Positions 1 to 7,900 of a DNA stretch of 12,281 nt are shown piece after piece. How positions within the stretch are numbered: the stretch's first letter is position 1; each line of letters opens with the position of its first letter. The notes below the pieces were generated by a model. It was not told the origin of the DNA. It ran no database searches and saw nothing but the letters and a program-made list of their open reading frames with translations. The position numbers and the translations under genes were made by a program. Source of the stretch: Desulfobacteraceae bacterium (lineage in GTDB: Bacteria; Desulfobacterota; DSM-4660; Desulfatiglandales; HGW-15); assembly GCA_003819975.1 (NCBI GenBank), contig RPPU01000067.1, forward strand, positions 1-12,281. The letters run 5' to 3'.

Positions 1-41
1 AGCGACAAGATCATCAAACCGACTAGCAGCTTTTTTTTCAT
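1..41 (-). CDS. 5' end of an exported protein (partial, cut by left edge)
   Basis: Only 13 complete codons are present. Read on the minus strand from the ATG at 41-39 they give MKKKLLVGLMILS, a classic basic N-region followed by a hydrophobic core, so this is the start of a Sec signal peptide or lipoprotein signal. A strong ribosome binding site (GGAG, plus-strand 47-50) lies 5 nt before the ATG, which makes the start convincing despite the short length. The gene reads in the same direction as the next three genes to its right. The mature protein is outside the window, so no function can be given. Confidence 0.7.
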   Translation of the reverse strand, partial: MKKKLLVGLMILS

Positions 42-64
42 TTTTGCTCCTTTCCTCTTTAAGG

Positions 65-94
65 TTAATAGGGTTTAAAGCTGACTTATCTCAA
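65..94 (-). promoter_or_regulatory. Possible sigma70 promoter for the left-edge gene
   Basis: On the minus strand TTGAGA (plus 89-94; 5 of 6 to the -35 consensus) and TATTAA (plus 65-70; 4 of 6 to the -10 consensus) are 18 nt apart, just upstream of the ATG at 41. The match is moderate and the region is AT-rich, so it could be chance. Confidence 0.35.
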
Positions 95-149
95 AAAACG
101 AAACATCTTTATTCCAAATGATTCATTAGAGTTTTTTGTTTGGTCCAAC

Positions 150-623
150 TCATTTGTCGCCCGCATAAAACCAATGGGAAGAAGTAACCATTCCGGTCCG
201 GCAGTCAAAGACCAGATAATCATGATCGCCGCGCCATTCATAAATCAGGGAGAAATGGGCCGCGGACCAACTGGTTATTGGATCCCAAGGCGGGCCGCCG
301 ATATAAAGGATCCGGTCCGGCTCGCCCATGAGTTCTCTAAGCTCTCCGACTGAGATGCGATTGTGTTCGGCATAAAAACCTAAATCCGACATGACGCGAT
401 GTTTCAGCCCCATCCAGGAATCGACTTCAGTGTTCCAGTCACCCCCTTGGAAGTGGCCCGGTATATTTCGTAAGCGTTTGAATTCCCGGGTAAGTTCGGG
501 GATACGGTTTGCATCAACCGGTTTGGGGACTGCGAAAGGGCAAGGATCGGTTTGGGAAAAAGCATTCCCGGGATGCAGAACCAAAAAAACAAGCAGTGCG
601 GCAAGGAAAATCGAATGATTCAT
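150..623 (-). CDS. Small exported protein with BamE/SmpA-like C-terminus, function unknown
   Basis: Not recognised as a named family member. I choose the ATG at 623-621, giving 157 residues. The frame could extend to an ATG at 692, but the 623 start gives a textbook signal peptide (MNHSIFLAALLVFLVLHPG, then AFS-QT as a likely signal peptidase I site). In addition, a perfect TATAAT lies between the two ATGs, so a transcript from it would only carry the inner one. The mature part ends with a pattern around 'VGELRELMGEPDRI', then 'LIYEW' and 'YLVFDCRTGMV'. This is the order seen in BamE/SmpA-type lipoprotein folds: a helix with L-GEPD, a Y-x-W strand, then a hydrophobic strand with D-x-x-G-x-V. 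There is no lipobox cysteine after the signal, so it looks periplasmic or secreted rather than lipidated. That fold assignment is inference. The mature region is rich in Trp, Asp and Pro. The upstream neighbour on the same strand is ettA, 388 nt away. Confidence 0.65.
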   Translation of the reverse strand: MNHSIFLAALLVFLVLHPGNAFSQTDPCPFAVPKPVDANRIPELTREFKRLRNIPGHFQGGDWNTEVDSWMGLKHRVMSDLGFYAEHNRISVGELRELMGEPDRILYIGGPPWDPITSWSAAHFSLIYEWRGDHDYLVFDCRTGMVTSSHWFYAGDK

Positions 624-666
624 GAGCTTTTGCCTAAAGATCTTAAAACGGTAAAAGTCGGACTTA

Positions 667-672
667 ATTATA
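667..672 (-). promoter_or_regulatory. Perfect -10 hexamer upstream of the small exported protein gene
   Basis: TATAAT read on the minus strand. No good -35 lies 16-18 nt upstream. Transcription from here would start near 660, leaving a leader of about 37 nt before the ATG at 623 and excluding the ATG at 692. This helps decide the start codon. Confidence 0.35.
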
Positions 673-693
673 ATAGGAATATAAAGTCGCATG

Positions 694-777
694 GGGATCT
701 CTGAAAACTTACTTAAGCTTAAAAATCAGTCAAAGATGAACGGTCCGTTTCTCAAAAGGCGAATTTTTAGAGATCCC
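694..777. repeat. 84-bp segment bounded by inverted repeats
   Basis: GGGATCTCTGAAAA at 694-707 is the inverted counterpart of TTTTTAGAGATCCC at 764-777, with one mismatch in 14. The interior is AT-rich and contains the palindrome TTAAGCTTAA (713-722) and a short near-palindrome around 739-749. There is no coding capacity. It lies directly upstream of the small exported protein gene and could be a miniature inverted-repeat element or a remnant of one. Confidence 0.5.
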
Positions 778-1011
778 ATTATAATGATATTTAAAATGAT
801 TTTAGTTTGAGGGTCAAAAGCCAATTTTTATCGCAAAGAGTATAGTAAAGTTCAGCGGGCGGGTCAAGGAGAAAGAACCTAAAGGGTGTGAGACGGTTAA
901 AACGCAAGAATGTGTAAAAGCGTAAACTTGAGAAGGTAGAGACGATCGAAATAGAGATGCGAAAAACTTTTATCTTTACGCCGGGCGTCTCGCAATAGGC
1001 TTCTTAGTGCT

Positions 1012-2706
1012 TTAGCCGGCTTTCAGTTTACGATACCGAATCCGGTGCGGAATCTCGGCATCTTGACCCAGGCGGCCACGGCGGTCGGCTTCATAATCGG
1101 TATAATTGCCCGGAAACCAAACCACTTGGCTTTCGCCTTCAAAGGCCAGGATGTGGGTGGCAATGCGGTCGAGGAACCAGCGGTCATGGGAGATAATGAC
1201 CGCGCAGCCGGGAAAATCCTCCAAGGCGTCTTCCAGAGCGCGCAAGGTATTCACGTCCAGGTCATTGGTCGGTTCGTCCAGCAGCAATACATTGGGTTCG
1301 CTGCGGACGATCCGCGCCAGGTGCACGCGGTTCCGTTCTCCGCCCGAAAGGGCGCCCACTTTTTTCTGCTGGTCGGCGCCGCTCAGGTTAAACCAGGAGA
1401 CATAAGCCCGGGAATTGATCTGCTTGTCCCCCAAATTGATAAAATCATGGCCTTCGCTGATGACTTCCCAAACCGATTTGTGCGGGTCCAAGGCGTCCCG
1501 TTCCTGATCCACATAGCCCAGCTTGACGGTTTCGCCGATTTTAACCGTGCCGGCATCGGGTTTTTCTTTGCCGGTCAGCATCCGAAACAAGGTGGTTTTG
1601 CCGGCGCCGTTCGGGCCGATAATGCCCACAATGCCGCCGCGCGGCAACATAAAGGAAAGGTTCTCGAACAGCAGATGATCGCCGTAGGCCTTGGTCAAAT
1701 TTTGCACTTCGATGACGTTGTCGCCGAGCCGCGGGCCTGAAGGAATATAGAGGCGGGCATCCTGGATTTTGGCGGAGGTATCCTGGGAGAGCAGTTTCTC
1801 ATAGGCATTCAGGCGGGCCTTGCCTTTGGCCTGGCGGGCGCGGGGCGACATATGAATCCATTCCAATTCACGCTCCAGTTGACGGCGCCAGCGGTCCGTG
1901 GCCTTAACTTCCTGGGAGAGACGCTGTTGTTTTTGTTCCAACCAAGAGGAGTAATTGCCTTTCCAGGGGATGCCTTCGCCGCGGTCCAGCTCCAGAATCC
2001 ATTGGGCCACATTATCCAGAAAATAGCGGTCATGGGTCACGGCAATGACGGTGCCTTTGTAATTCTGCAGATGATGTTCCAACCATTGCACGGTCTCGGC
2101 GTCCAGGTGATTGGTCGGTTCGTCGAGGAGGAGGATATCGGGTTCCTGGAGCAAGAGCCGGCAAAGGGCCACGCGGCGTTTTTCACCGCCGGAAAGGGTT
2201 GTGACCGGGGTTTCAGCCGGGGGGCAACGGAGCGCGTCCATGGCTAATTCAAGGCGGTTATCCAGCGACCAGGCATCGACTTGTTCCAATTTTTCCTGCA
2301 CCGTAGCCTGGCGGGCGATTAGTTTATCCATATCGTCCGGGGAGAGGTCGGGATCGCCGAAACCATTATTGATCCGATCGAATTCGGCCAGTAGGTCCAG
2401 AATAGGCTGAACCGCTTCGGAAATGACTTGTTTAACGGTCTTTTCCGGATCGAGTAAGGGCTCCTGTTCCAGAAATCCGATGGTATAGTCGCGCGAAGGA
2501 AGGACTTCGCCGGTATGGTCTTTGTCGATACCGGCGATGATCCTCAGCAGGCTGCTCTTACCGGATCCGTTCAGGCCGATCACGCCGATTTTGGCGCCGT
2601 AATAAAAAGAGAGGGAAATGTCTTTCAACACCTGGCGGTGCGGCGGGTGAATACGGCCGACTTTTATCATGGAAAAAATAATCTGTTTATCGTCCGCCTT
2701 GGCCAT
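1012..2706 (-). CDS. ettA: Energy-dependent translational throttle protein EttA (ABC-F ATPase)
   Basis: A soluble ABC-F ATPase of 564 residues with no membrane segments. EttA binds the ribosomal E site and gates entry into elongation according to the ATP/ADP ratio. Two complete ABC cassettes are visible. Cassette 1 has Walker A GLNGSGKSS at residues 44-52, signature LSGGE at 171-175 and Walker B with DEPTNHLD at 195-202. Cassette 2 has GPNGAGKTT at 364-372, LSGGE at 453-457 and DEPTND from 477. Both catalytic glutamates and both THDR/SHDR switch histidines are present, so it should be active. Between the cassettes lies the charged helical linker (about 245-320) that contacts the P-site tRNA, ending in the R/K-rich 'ARQAKGKARLNAYEKL' typical of EttA. 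Length and motif spacing match EttA rather than Uup or YheS. I choose the start at 2706 (MAKADDKQ) because a GGAGGA site precedes it by 8 nt; the upstream ATG at 2745 would add 13 residues that do not look like the family. It lies downstream of the LysM gene, same strand, 156 nt away. Confidence 0.93.
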   Translation of the reverse strand: MAKADDKQIIFSMIKVGRIHPPHRQVLKDISLSFYYGAKIGVIGLNGSGKSSLLRIIAGIDKDHTGEVLPSRDYTIGFLEQEPLLDPEKTVKQVISEAVQPILDLLAEFDRINNGFGDPDLSPDDMDKLIARQATVQEKLEQVDAWSLDNRLELAMDALRCPPAETPVTTLSGGEKRRVALCRLLLQEPDILLLDEPTNHLDAETVQWLEHHLQNYKGTVIAVTHDRYFLDNVAQWILELDRGEGIPWKGNYSSWLEQKQQRLSQEVKATDRWRRQLERELEWIHMSPRARQAKGKARLNAYEKLLSQDTSAKIQDARLYIPSGPRLGDNVIEVQNLTKAYGDHLLFENLSFMLPRGGIVGIIGPNGAGKTTLFRMLTGKEKPDAGTVKIGETVKLGYVDQERDALDPHKSVWEVISEGHDFINLGDKQINSRAYVSWFNLSGADQQKKVGALSGGERNRVHLARIVRSEPNVLLLDEPTNDLDVNTLRALEDALEDFPGCAVIISHDRWFLDRIATHILAFEGESQVVWFPGNYTDYEADRRGRLGQDAEIPHRIRYRKLKAG

Positions 2707-2714
2707 GAATAGGG

Positions 2715-2720
2715 TCCTCC
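2715..2720 (-). promoter_or_regulatory. Strong ribosome binding site fixing the ettA start
   Basis: GGAGGA on the minus strand, 8 nt upstream of the ATG at 2706. It lies inside any protein started at 2745, which argues for the inner start. Confidence 0.8.
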
Positions 2721-2747
2721 GCTTAATTAAATTCTGAAAAAGCATTT

Positions 2748-2774
2748 ACCACAAAGACGCAAAGACACCAAGGA
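2748..2774 (+). repeat. 27-nt dispersed CACAAAG-type repeat, copy 1
   Basis: This 27-nt sequence begins ACCACAAAGACGCAAAG and is built of an 8-nt period (CACAAAGA, CGCAAAGA, CACCAAGG). It matches the reverse complement of 8621-8647 at 26 of 27 positions. It lies in the leader region of ettA. Similar CACAAAG-rich dispersed repeats occur in many environmental bacterial genomes, so it is likely one of many copies in this host. Confidence 0.75.
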
Positions 2775-2784
2775 TAAAATTAAT

Positions 2785-2809
2785 AATTAATAATTAGTCA
2801 TTATTAATT
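2785..2809. repeat. AT-only stem-loop upstream of ettA
   Basis: AATTAATAAT (2785-2794) and ATTATTAATT (2800-2809) form a perfect 10-bp inverted repeat around the loop TAGTC. A second overlapping copy of the left arm starts at 2778. The word AATTAATAATTAAT also occurs near 4645 upstream of the LysM gene. This may be low-complexity sequence or a repeat remnant. Confidence 0.4.
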
Positions 2810-2840
2810 GGTTTAGGATTATTGGTAAAAATTATATTGG

Positions 2841-2858
2841 GCGGCAGTCCGCTTTTTT
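2841..2858 (+). terminator. Weak hairpin with T-run, oriented opposite to its neighbours
   Basis: GCGG-CAGT-CCGC is followed by six T on the plus strand, ending just past the LysM gene's stop codon. Both flanking genes read on the minus strand, where the hairpin is followed by a run of T only after about 10 nt. It could terminate antisense transcription or act weakly in both directions. The stem is only 4 bp. Confidence 0.3.
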
Positions 2859-2862
2859 GAGC

Positions 2863-4620
2863 TTACAGAGGGCTCAAACTCAGGACTTTTATGCCTTTTT
2901 GGGCCAGAATCCGGTTTAAGGCATCAGGCAGGGTGAAGGGCGTGGCCAGCACGGTCTGACCGCCGGCATCCGCAAAGGTGAGGCCTGGAATATTGATCTT
3001 GATGTTTTTTGTTTCGGCGCGGTCGGCGGCCGGTAAAGGTTTGGGTTGCGCTTCCATGGGCACTTTGAAAAAAGCCAGGAGCTTTTTGACCAGGCTTAAG
3101 GGCTCTTTTTCTTCGGCCAGGGAAAGCACGGCAAAACGATGTTCCTTAAGCAGGGCCGAGACTTCGGGTGAGAGCCCGGTCAGATCGATAATGTAGTCCT
3201 GATCGTTCAGATGCAACAAAAAATCGGCTTTGAAGGTCAGGTTAAAATCCGATTTTTGGCTTGAGTAAACCGGAATGTCCTGGTCCTTGGAAAAAGAGTA
3301 GCCCAGCAATGTGAAAAGGGTTTCAAGGAGGCCGGCGGCCGAGTCTGCGCCGGCAATCAGATTATCCGCACCCGTTTCAGCGGCGGAAACCGGTTCTTCA
3401 GCAGAACCCGGAAATTCAATCACTTTTATCCCTAACCCGGCTAAAAGAGTTTTGATGCCGGCCGGTGTGGCTTGGGCCGGATTTTCCAATAGGGTGATGG
3501 CCAGGAACTTAACCGGCTTATCCGATGGTTCGTCGTATAATTGAATGATCCAGTCTGCCGTAATGTTAAAGGTGATATCGCCGGTCAATTTTAAAGGCTC
3601 ATTGGCAGGGTAAATTTCACGATAGGCGCAAAGGGGCAGGATCTTTTTTAAAGCGTCCTTTAGGTCGTCTTTCTCAGCCAAGTGCGTGACTTTATAATTA
3701 TTCCAGGTAGCCGGGATGAGTTGGGCCATCTTTTCAGGCAGTTCATGAAAAAGGTCCACTATAATACGGGTCCCGTTTTCCAGATTCAGAATCGGGTAGG
3801 CATTGGCGTTCAAGTTGACTTGGCCGCCCGATTGCAGAGGGATAAAGTGTTGCCCGCTTTGAATCCACTCTTCTCCCATCTGGGTGAAGACCGCATCCAG
3901 TTCGCGGCTGATGCGCATTAAGTGTTCGCGCCCTTCTTCGGTCACGACTTGTTCGGCTTCGGGTTGTTTAATGGGCACGCGGATTTTTTGGCGCATAAAA
4001 ATGGGTAAGCGGATATGTTGGTTGGGGTAAATCATATTCAAGTTGCCGATGCTGGGGTTCATCTTTTTAACCAACTCCAAATATTCCGCATTGATATCTT
4101 TTTCCGGAACATCGTAGAGATTGGTGATGATCTTCACCAGGCTGTCGCCGGGTTTGACCGTATAGTGTTCCAAATCGAGCTTTTTAATGTCTTCAAGGGA
4201 GATGACGGCATCGGTATTTTTAGGCGCCGGCTGGGGCGTGCCTTTGGCCGGAGCAATGGTCAAGGGAATCAGGATGGTTTCACCGGGGTGGATCATGTCC
4301 ATATTCACCAGAGAAGCATTCAGTTTCTTAAGAATGGCGATCAACTCCGGCAAATTTCGTTTTTGTAAAAGACCTCTTTCGCGGAATAATTGCCAGATCC
4401 GATCCCCGTCCTGGACTTTGTAAACTTCGGTCAAAACTTTTTTGTCATCTAATTCACGGGTTTGCTTTTTGCCTTTTTTGGGAGCATCAGCGGTTTGGGT
4501 CAGGGTAATATCATAGGATTCTTCATCGTTTGTTTGGGCGTGGGCACAGGAGATTTGATCCGGTAAATAAATATAACCAAACATAATAGATATAAACGAT
4601 ATTATAATAGCTTTTCTCAT
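2863..4620 (-). CDS. Exported protein with two LysM domains and a repetitive C-terminal half
   Basis: 585 residues. A signal peptide covers about residues 1-28 (AHA-QT cleavage). Two LysM domains follow, at about 66-120 (YKVQDGDRIWQLF ... MIHPGETILIPL) and 152-208 (YTVKPGDSLVKII ... MIYPNQHIRLPI). LysM binds N-acetylglucosamine polymers, so the protein probably associates with peptidoglycan in the periplasm. The remaining 370 residues match no family I recognise. They contain about four degenerate repeats near 266-331, 345-443, 455-518 and 538-585. Each has a hydrophobic strand (such as TRIIVDL or DYIIDLTGL), a helix, then a K/A-V-x-x-L strand (YKVTHLAEK, IKVIEFPG, FAVLSLAEE, IKVLSLSPL). No catalytic motif such as a peptidase, amidase or transglycosylase signature is visible, so a structural or binding role is more likely than hydrolysis. 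A GGA-containing ribosome site lies somewhat far upstream (about 12-14 nt). A near-consensus promoter precedes it, and ettA follows on the same strand. Confidence 0.85.
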   Translation of the reverse strand: MRKAIIISFISIMFGYIYLPDQISCAHAQTNDEESYDITLTQTADAPKKGKKQTRELDDKKVLTEVYKVQDGDRIWQLFRERGLLQKRNLPELIAILKKLNASLVNMDMIHPGETILIPLTIAPAKGTPQPAPKNTDAVISLEDIKKLDLEHYTVKPGDSLVKIITNLYDVPEKDINAEYLELVKKMNPSIGNLNMIYPNQHIRLPIFMRQKIRVPIKQPEAEQVVTEEGREHLMRISRELDAVFTQMGEEWIQSGQHFIPLQSGGQVNLNANAYPILNLENGTRIIVDLFHELPEKMAQLIPATWNNYKVTHLAEKDDLKDALKKILPLCAYREIYPANEPLKLTGDITFNITADWIIQLYDEPSDKPVKFLAITLLENPAQATPAGIKTLLAGLGIKVIEFPGSAEEPVSAAETGADNLIAGADSAAGLLETLFTLLGYSFSKDQDIPVYSSQKSDFNLTFKADFLLHLNDQDYIIDLTGLSPEVSALLKEHRFAVLSLAEEKEPLSLVKKLLAFFKVPMEAQPKPLPAADRAETKNIKINIPGLTFADAGGQTVLATPFTLPDALNRILAQKGIKVLSLSPL

Positions 4621-4661
4621 ATCGTAACTATTTTCCTTTAATTTAATTAATAATTAATATC

Positions 4662-4691
4662 ATTTTAATTACTTTAGCTTAATTATGTCAA
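4662..4691 (-). promoter_or_regulatory. Near-consensus sigma70 promoter of the LysM gene
   Basis: On the minus strand a perfect TTGACA (plus 4686-4691) and TAAAAT (plus 4662-4667; 5 of 6) are separated by 18 nt, about 40 nt upstream of the LysM gene start. It is the best promoter match in the window. Confidence 0.6.
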
Positions 4692-4782
4692 TGTATTTTA
4701 GAATTCCTCAATAAAATCCACAATATATTGCAATAAATAGGGCGCGAGCCACATCCTGTTGTATAAATTTCTCAGTTTCTCC

Positions 4783-4811
4783 TTTACAAAAAATTCAAAG
4801 GTTGTTAAAAA
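4783..4811 (+). promoter_or_regulatory. Possible sigma70 promoter for smc
   Basis: TTTACA (4783-4788; 5 of 6) and TAAAAA (4806-4811; 4 of 6) with a 17-nt spacer. If used, it would give a leader of about 155 nt that includes both hairpins before smc. It is moderate, in AT-rich sequence. Confidence 0.35.
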
Positions 4812-4928
4812 TCACCATACGGTTTAAAAAGAGTTTTTGATCCTGAAAAACAGAATAAAAGCCTTAAGATGAGAGAGGCTTTACACCCCGCATTGATTTA
4901 AGGTTAAAAGGTAATCCAGTTTTTAGGT

Positions 4929-4951
4929 TCTGCGCTTTATTTAGGCGCAGA
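4929..4951 (+). promoter_or_regulatory. Hairpin plus T-run immediately before the smc ribosome binding site
   Basis: TCTGCGC (4929-4935) pairs perfectly with GCGCAGA (4945-4951) around a 9-nt loop. It is followed by TAGGGTTTTT and then the GGGAGGA ribosome binding site at 4962-4968. The hairpin-then-T arrangement resembles an intrinsic terminator, so it could attenuate smc transcription, or simply structure the leader. The T-run begins 5 nt after the stem, which is looser than a typical terminator. Confidence 0.4.
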
Positions 4952-4972
4952 TAGGGTTTTTGGGAGGATGTT

Positions 4973-7900
4973 ATGAAGATTAAAAAGATCGCGATGGTTG
5001 GGTTCAAGTCTTTTATGGACAAACTCGAAGTTCCGGTCGCAGCCGGATTAAGCGCCATCGTGGGGCCGAACGGGTGCGGTAAAAGCAACATTGTCGACGC
5101 GATCCGCTGGGCCATGGGGGAACAAAGCGCCAAACTTTTACGCGGCCGCAACATGGAAGACGTGATTTTCAACGGCGCCGACAATGTCAAACCGCTGGGC
5201 ATGGCCGAGGTTTCCCTGATTTTTGAAAACGGCGACGGTTCTTTTCCGACCCAATATGCGGGCCATAGCGAACTTTCCATCACGCGCAGGCTGTATCGAT
5301 CGGGTGAAAGCGAATACCTGATCAATAACGTGCCTTGCCGCTTAAAAGATATTCAGGAAGTTTTCATGGACACGGGCCTGGGCAACCGGGCTTATTCGAT
5401 TATCGGCCAGGGCCGCATCAGCACGATCATCGAACAGAAGCCGGAAGAGACCCGGGCCATGATCGAGGAGGCGGCCGGGATCACCAAATATAAAAAGAAA
5501 GTGGAAGAGTCCCAGCGTAAGATGGAGCTGACCCAGGTGAATCTGGAACGGGTGGAAGATATTCTGCTCGAAGTGGAAAGGCAGATGCGTTCCCTGAAAA
5601 GACAGGCCGCCAAGGCCGAGCGGTTCAAGAAGATCGGCGGCGAGATCAAAGAGCTGGAAGTCAAGGTGCATGCCCATGCTTTTAAGGAGCTGAATGCGGA
5701 ATCCGGCCTGCGCGTTAAATCGGCCGAAGGCCTGAGCGAAGAAGAGTTGGTGAAATCGACCGAGTTTGCGTCGGTGCAGGCCCATATCGAAACCATGAGC
5801 CTGGAATTGGAAGAAAAAGACCGCGGCATTCAGGCGCTGAAAAACGATTATGGGCAGCTCAAGGAACGGGTTCAGAAAAAAGAATCGAACCTGGAGTTCA
5901 TGGCCCGTGAAAAACAGATACAGGTCGAGGCGGAAATCCGCTTGAAAACGGAACGCGAGGACCTGGGCCGGCGGCTCACGGAATTGCAGGCCGAGCGGGC
6001 TTTGCTGCTGGACAAGATCGCCCAGGCCAAGGAGTCCTTCATCAGCATGGAAGATGAAATGGGCCTGCTGGAAAAAAGACTCAAGAGCCGGCAGGATCTG
6101 TTAAAAGAAGTCAAAGAACAATATGAAGAGGCGCGCACCCGCGTGCATTCCGGCAAAACCAAAGAGATGAGCCTGGCCCAGGAGTCGGGGTATCTGCAGA
6201 AGCGGATCGGCGAAATCACGGACGGCAAATCCCGTTTGGAAAAAGAAAAAGAAGAAGTCCGTCAAAAAAGCGAAGAATTCGCCGGGGTTTCGGAACGCAA
6301 AACCGAAGTGCGCCAAGCCCTGGAGCAGAAGCTGCAGGCGATCCTGGCGGACATCGCGCGGGAGCAGGCCCGCCGGAACGAGTTGCAGGAGCAAAAGAAA
6401 AAACTGGAAGCGGACCTGAAAGCGGCCGAAAACGAATTCAATCTTTCGCGTTCGCGGTTGCAGAGCTTGCGCTCTTTGGCCGAAAATTTCGAAGGGTACA
6501 AGGTCGGCGTGCGCACCATTATGAAAGCCGGCGATCTGGAAGCCCAGCGCACCGGCCGGATTCTGGGCCTGGTGGCGGATGTGATTCAGGTCGAGCCGCA
6601 ATATGAGCAGGCCGTGGAAGCGGTCCTGGCCGACAAACTGCAACACATTATCGTCGATAACATCCGGGACGGCCAGGAAGCGATCGAATATCTCAAGACC
6701 CACGCCAAGGGCCGCGGCAGCTTCGTGCCGCTCAAGGAGTTGCGCGAAGACCGGACGCAACCGCAGGGCTTGCCGCTTTTGCGCAATCTGATCAAGACCG
6801 AAGCCCGCTATCAACCCATGCTGAATGTACTTTTGGGCAATGCCGCGCTGGTGGACAACCTGGAGCAGGCCATCGGCGCCTGGCAAAACGCGGGCAACGA
6901 TTATTGCCTGGTCACCCGCGACGGCGATATCATCGAAAAGAACGGCGTCATCAGCGGCGGCAAGATTTCCCAGAATACCCAGGGCATTTTGGCGCGCAAG
7001 CGCGAAATTACGGAACTGGAGCAGAAAGTAGCCGAGTCCGAGTCCAGGGTCAACGGCTTGACGGACCGGGTCAATACGTTCGACCTGGAGATCGGGAAAG
7101 GCGAGGCGGCATTGCAAAAGCTGGCCGAAGAAAAAGAAGAATGCCAGGAACAGGTCAATGAGCTGGACAAAGCCCTTTTCCGCCTCAGCCATGAAAGCGA
7201 TCAGTTCGCCAAGCTGGCCGCGCGCATTGCCGATGAGATCGAAAGCAAAGACAAGGAGCAGGGCCGTCAAAAAGAGGCTTTAACCAAGATCGAAACGGAG
7301 TTGCAGGTTTGCCGGGAAAAGCGGCGCCAGCATGAGGATTATTTTTCGGAGAAAGAGACGGAACTCAAGGAGAGCGAGGCGGAGTTCGAGCAATTCCGCA
7401 ATCAATTGTCGGACCGCAAAATGGAGTTCGGGCGGCTGCAGGAAGGGGAACGGGGGCTGACGCGCGAAGTGGAACGCATCGACGATTTCAGCAAAAACGC
7501 CCAAGCCACTTTTGAACGCATCGAGCAGGATATCCTGGCGGCCAAGAAACGCCACCAACAATGCCTCGAGCAGGAAGAGATGATCCGGGAGGAATTGCAG
7601 ACCTTTTTCGGCAAACTGCAAAAAGCCGAAGAGGTCGTCAACGGCGCCGAACACGAGCGCGGCGAGTTCCGCAACGTTATCCGCCAGGAAGAGCATAAAG
7701 CCGAAACCTTGCGGAACGAGGTGGATGCCCTCAAGGAAAAGATTCACCGCGCCCAGATGGAACAATCCGAAACCCGGCATCAAATGGAAAACCTGACCGG
7801 GATCATTAAAGAGAAGTACAATCTGGTCTTGGCTGAAATCTATCAGGATTATGCGACCGAAGAATTGAATGTTCCCGAAGCTCAGGCCCGGGTGGATTAT

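Larger units (their letters stand above)
624..1011. other. Non-coding spacer between the small exported protein gene and ettA
   Basis: No convincing gene is visible on either strand. The left part holds a TATAAT and an 84-bp segment bounded by inverted repeats (listed separately). Around 886-945 there is a vaguely repetitive stretch with alternating TAAAACGC / TAAAAGCG words that could be a decayed dispersed repeat. Just past the ettA stop codon a short ACGCCCGGCGT palindrome (978-988) has no adjacent T-run on the minus strand, so I do not call a terminator. Confidence 0.5.
4621..4972. other. AT-rich divergent intergenic region between the LysM gene and smc
   Basis: No gene is visible here. 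The region carries the putative promoter of the LysM gene (minus), a possible promoter for smc (plus), a hairpin AAAGCC/GGCTTT at 4858-4863/4877-4882, and a stronger hairpin just before the smc ribosome binding site. Base composition is far more AT-rich than the flanking genes. Confidence 0.6.

Noticed and set aside
978..988. Terminator after ettA (ACGCCCGGCGT)
   Set aside because: The loop would be only 1-3 nt and the nearest T-run on the minus strand is about 11 nt further on.
1045..1740. A 231-residue frame antisense to ettA
   Set aside because: It is a shadow of the second ABC cassette, which is complete and motif-perfect on the other strand.
4864..5325. A 153-residue minus-strand frame overlapping the start of smc
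   Set aside because: It covers the smc ribosome binding site and Walker A region, with no domain pattern of its own.
6101..7270. A 389-residue open frame antisense to smc
   Set aside because: It lies opposite the coiled coil and hinge of a clearly real gene and has the Leu/Phe-rich look of an antisense shadow of Glu/Lys-rich codons. No ribosome binding site or family match is apparent.
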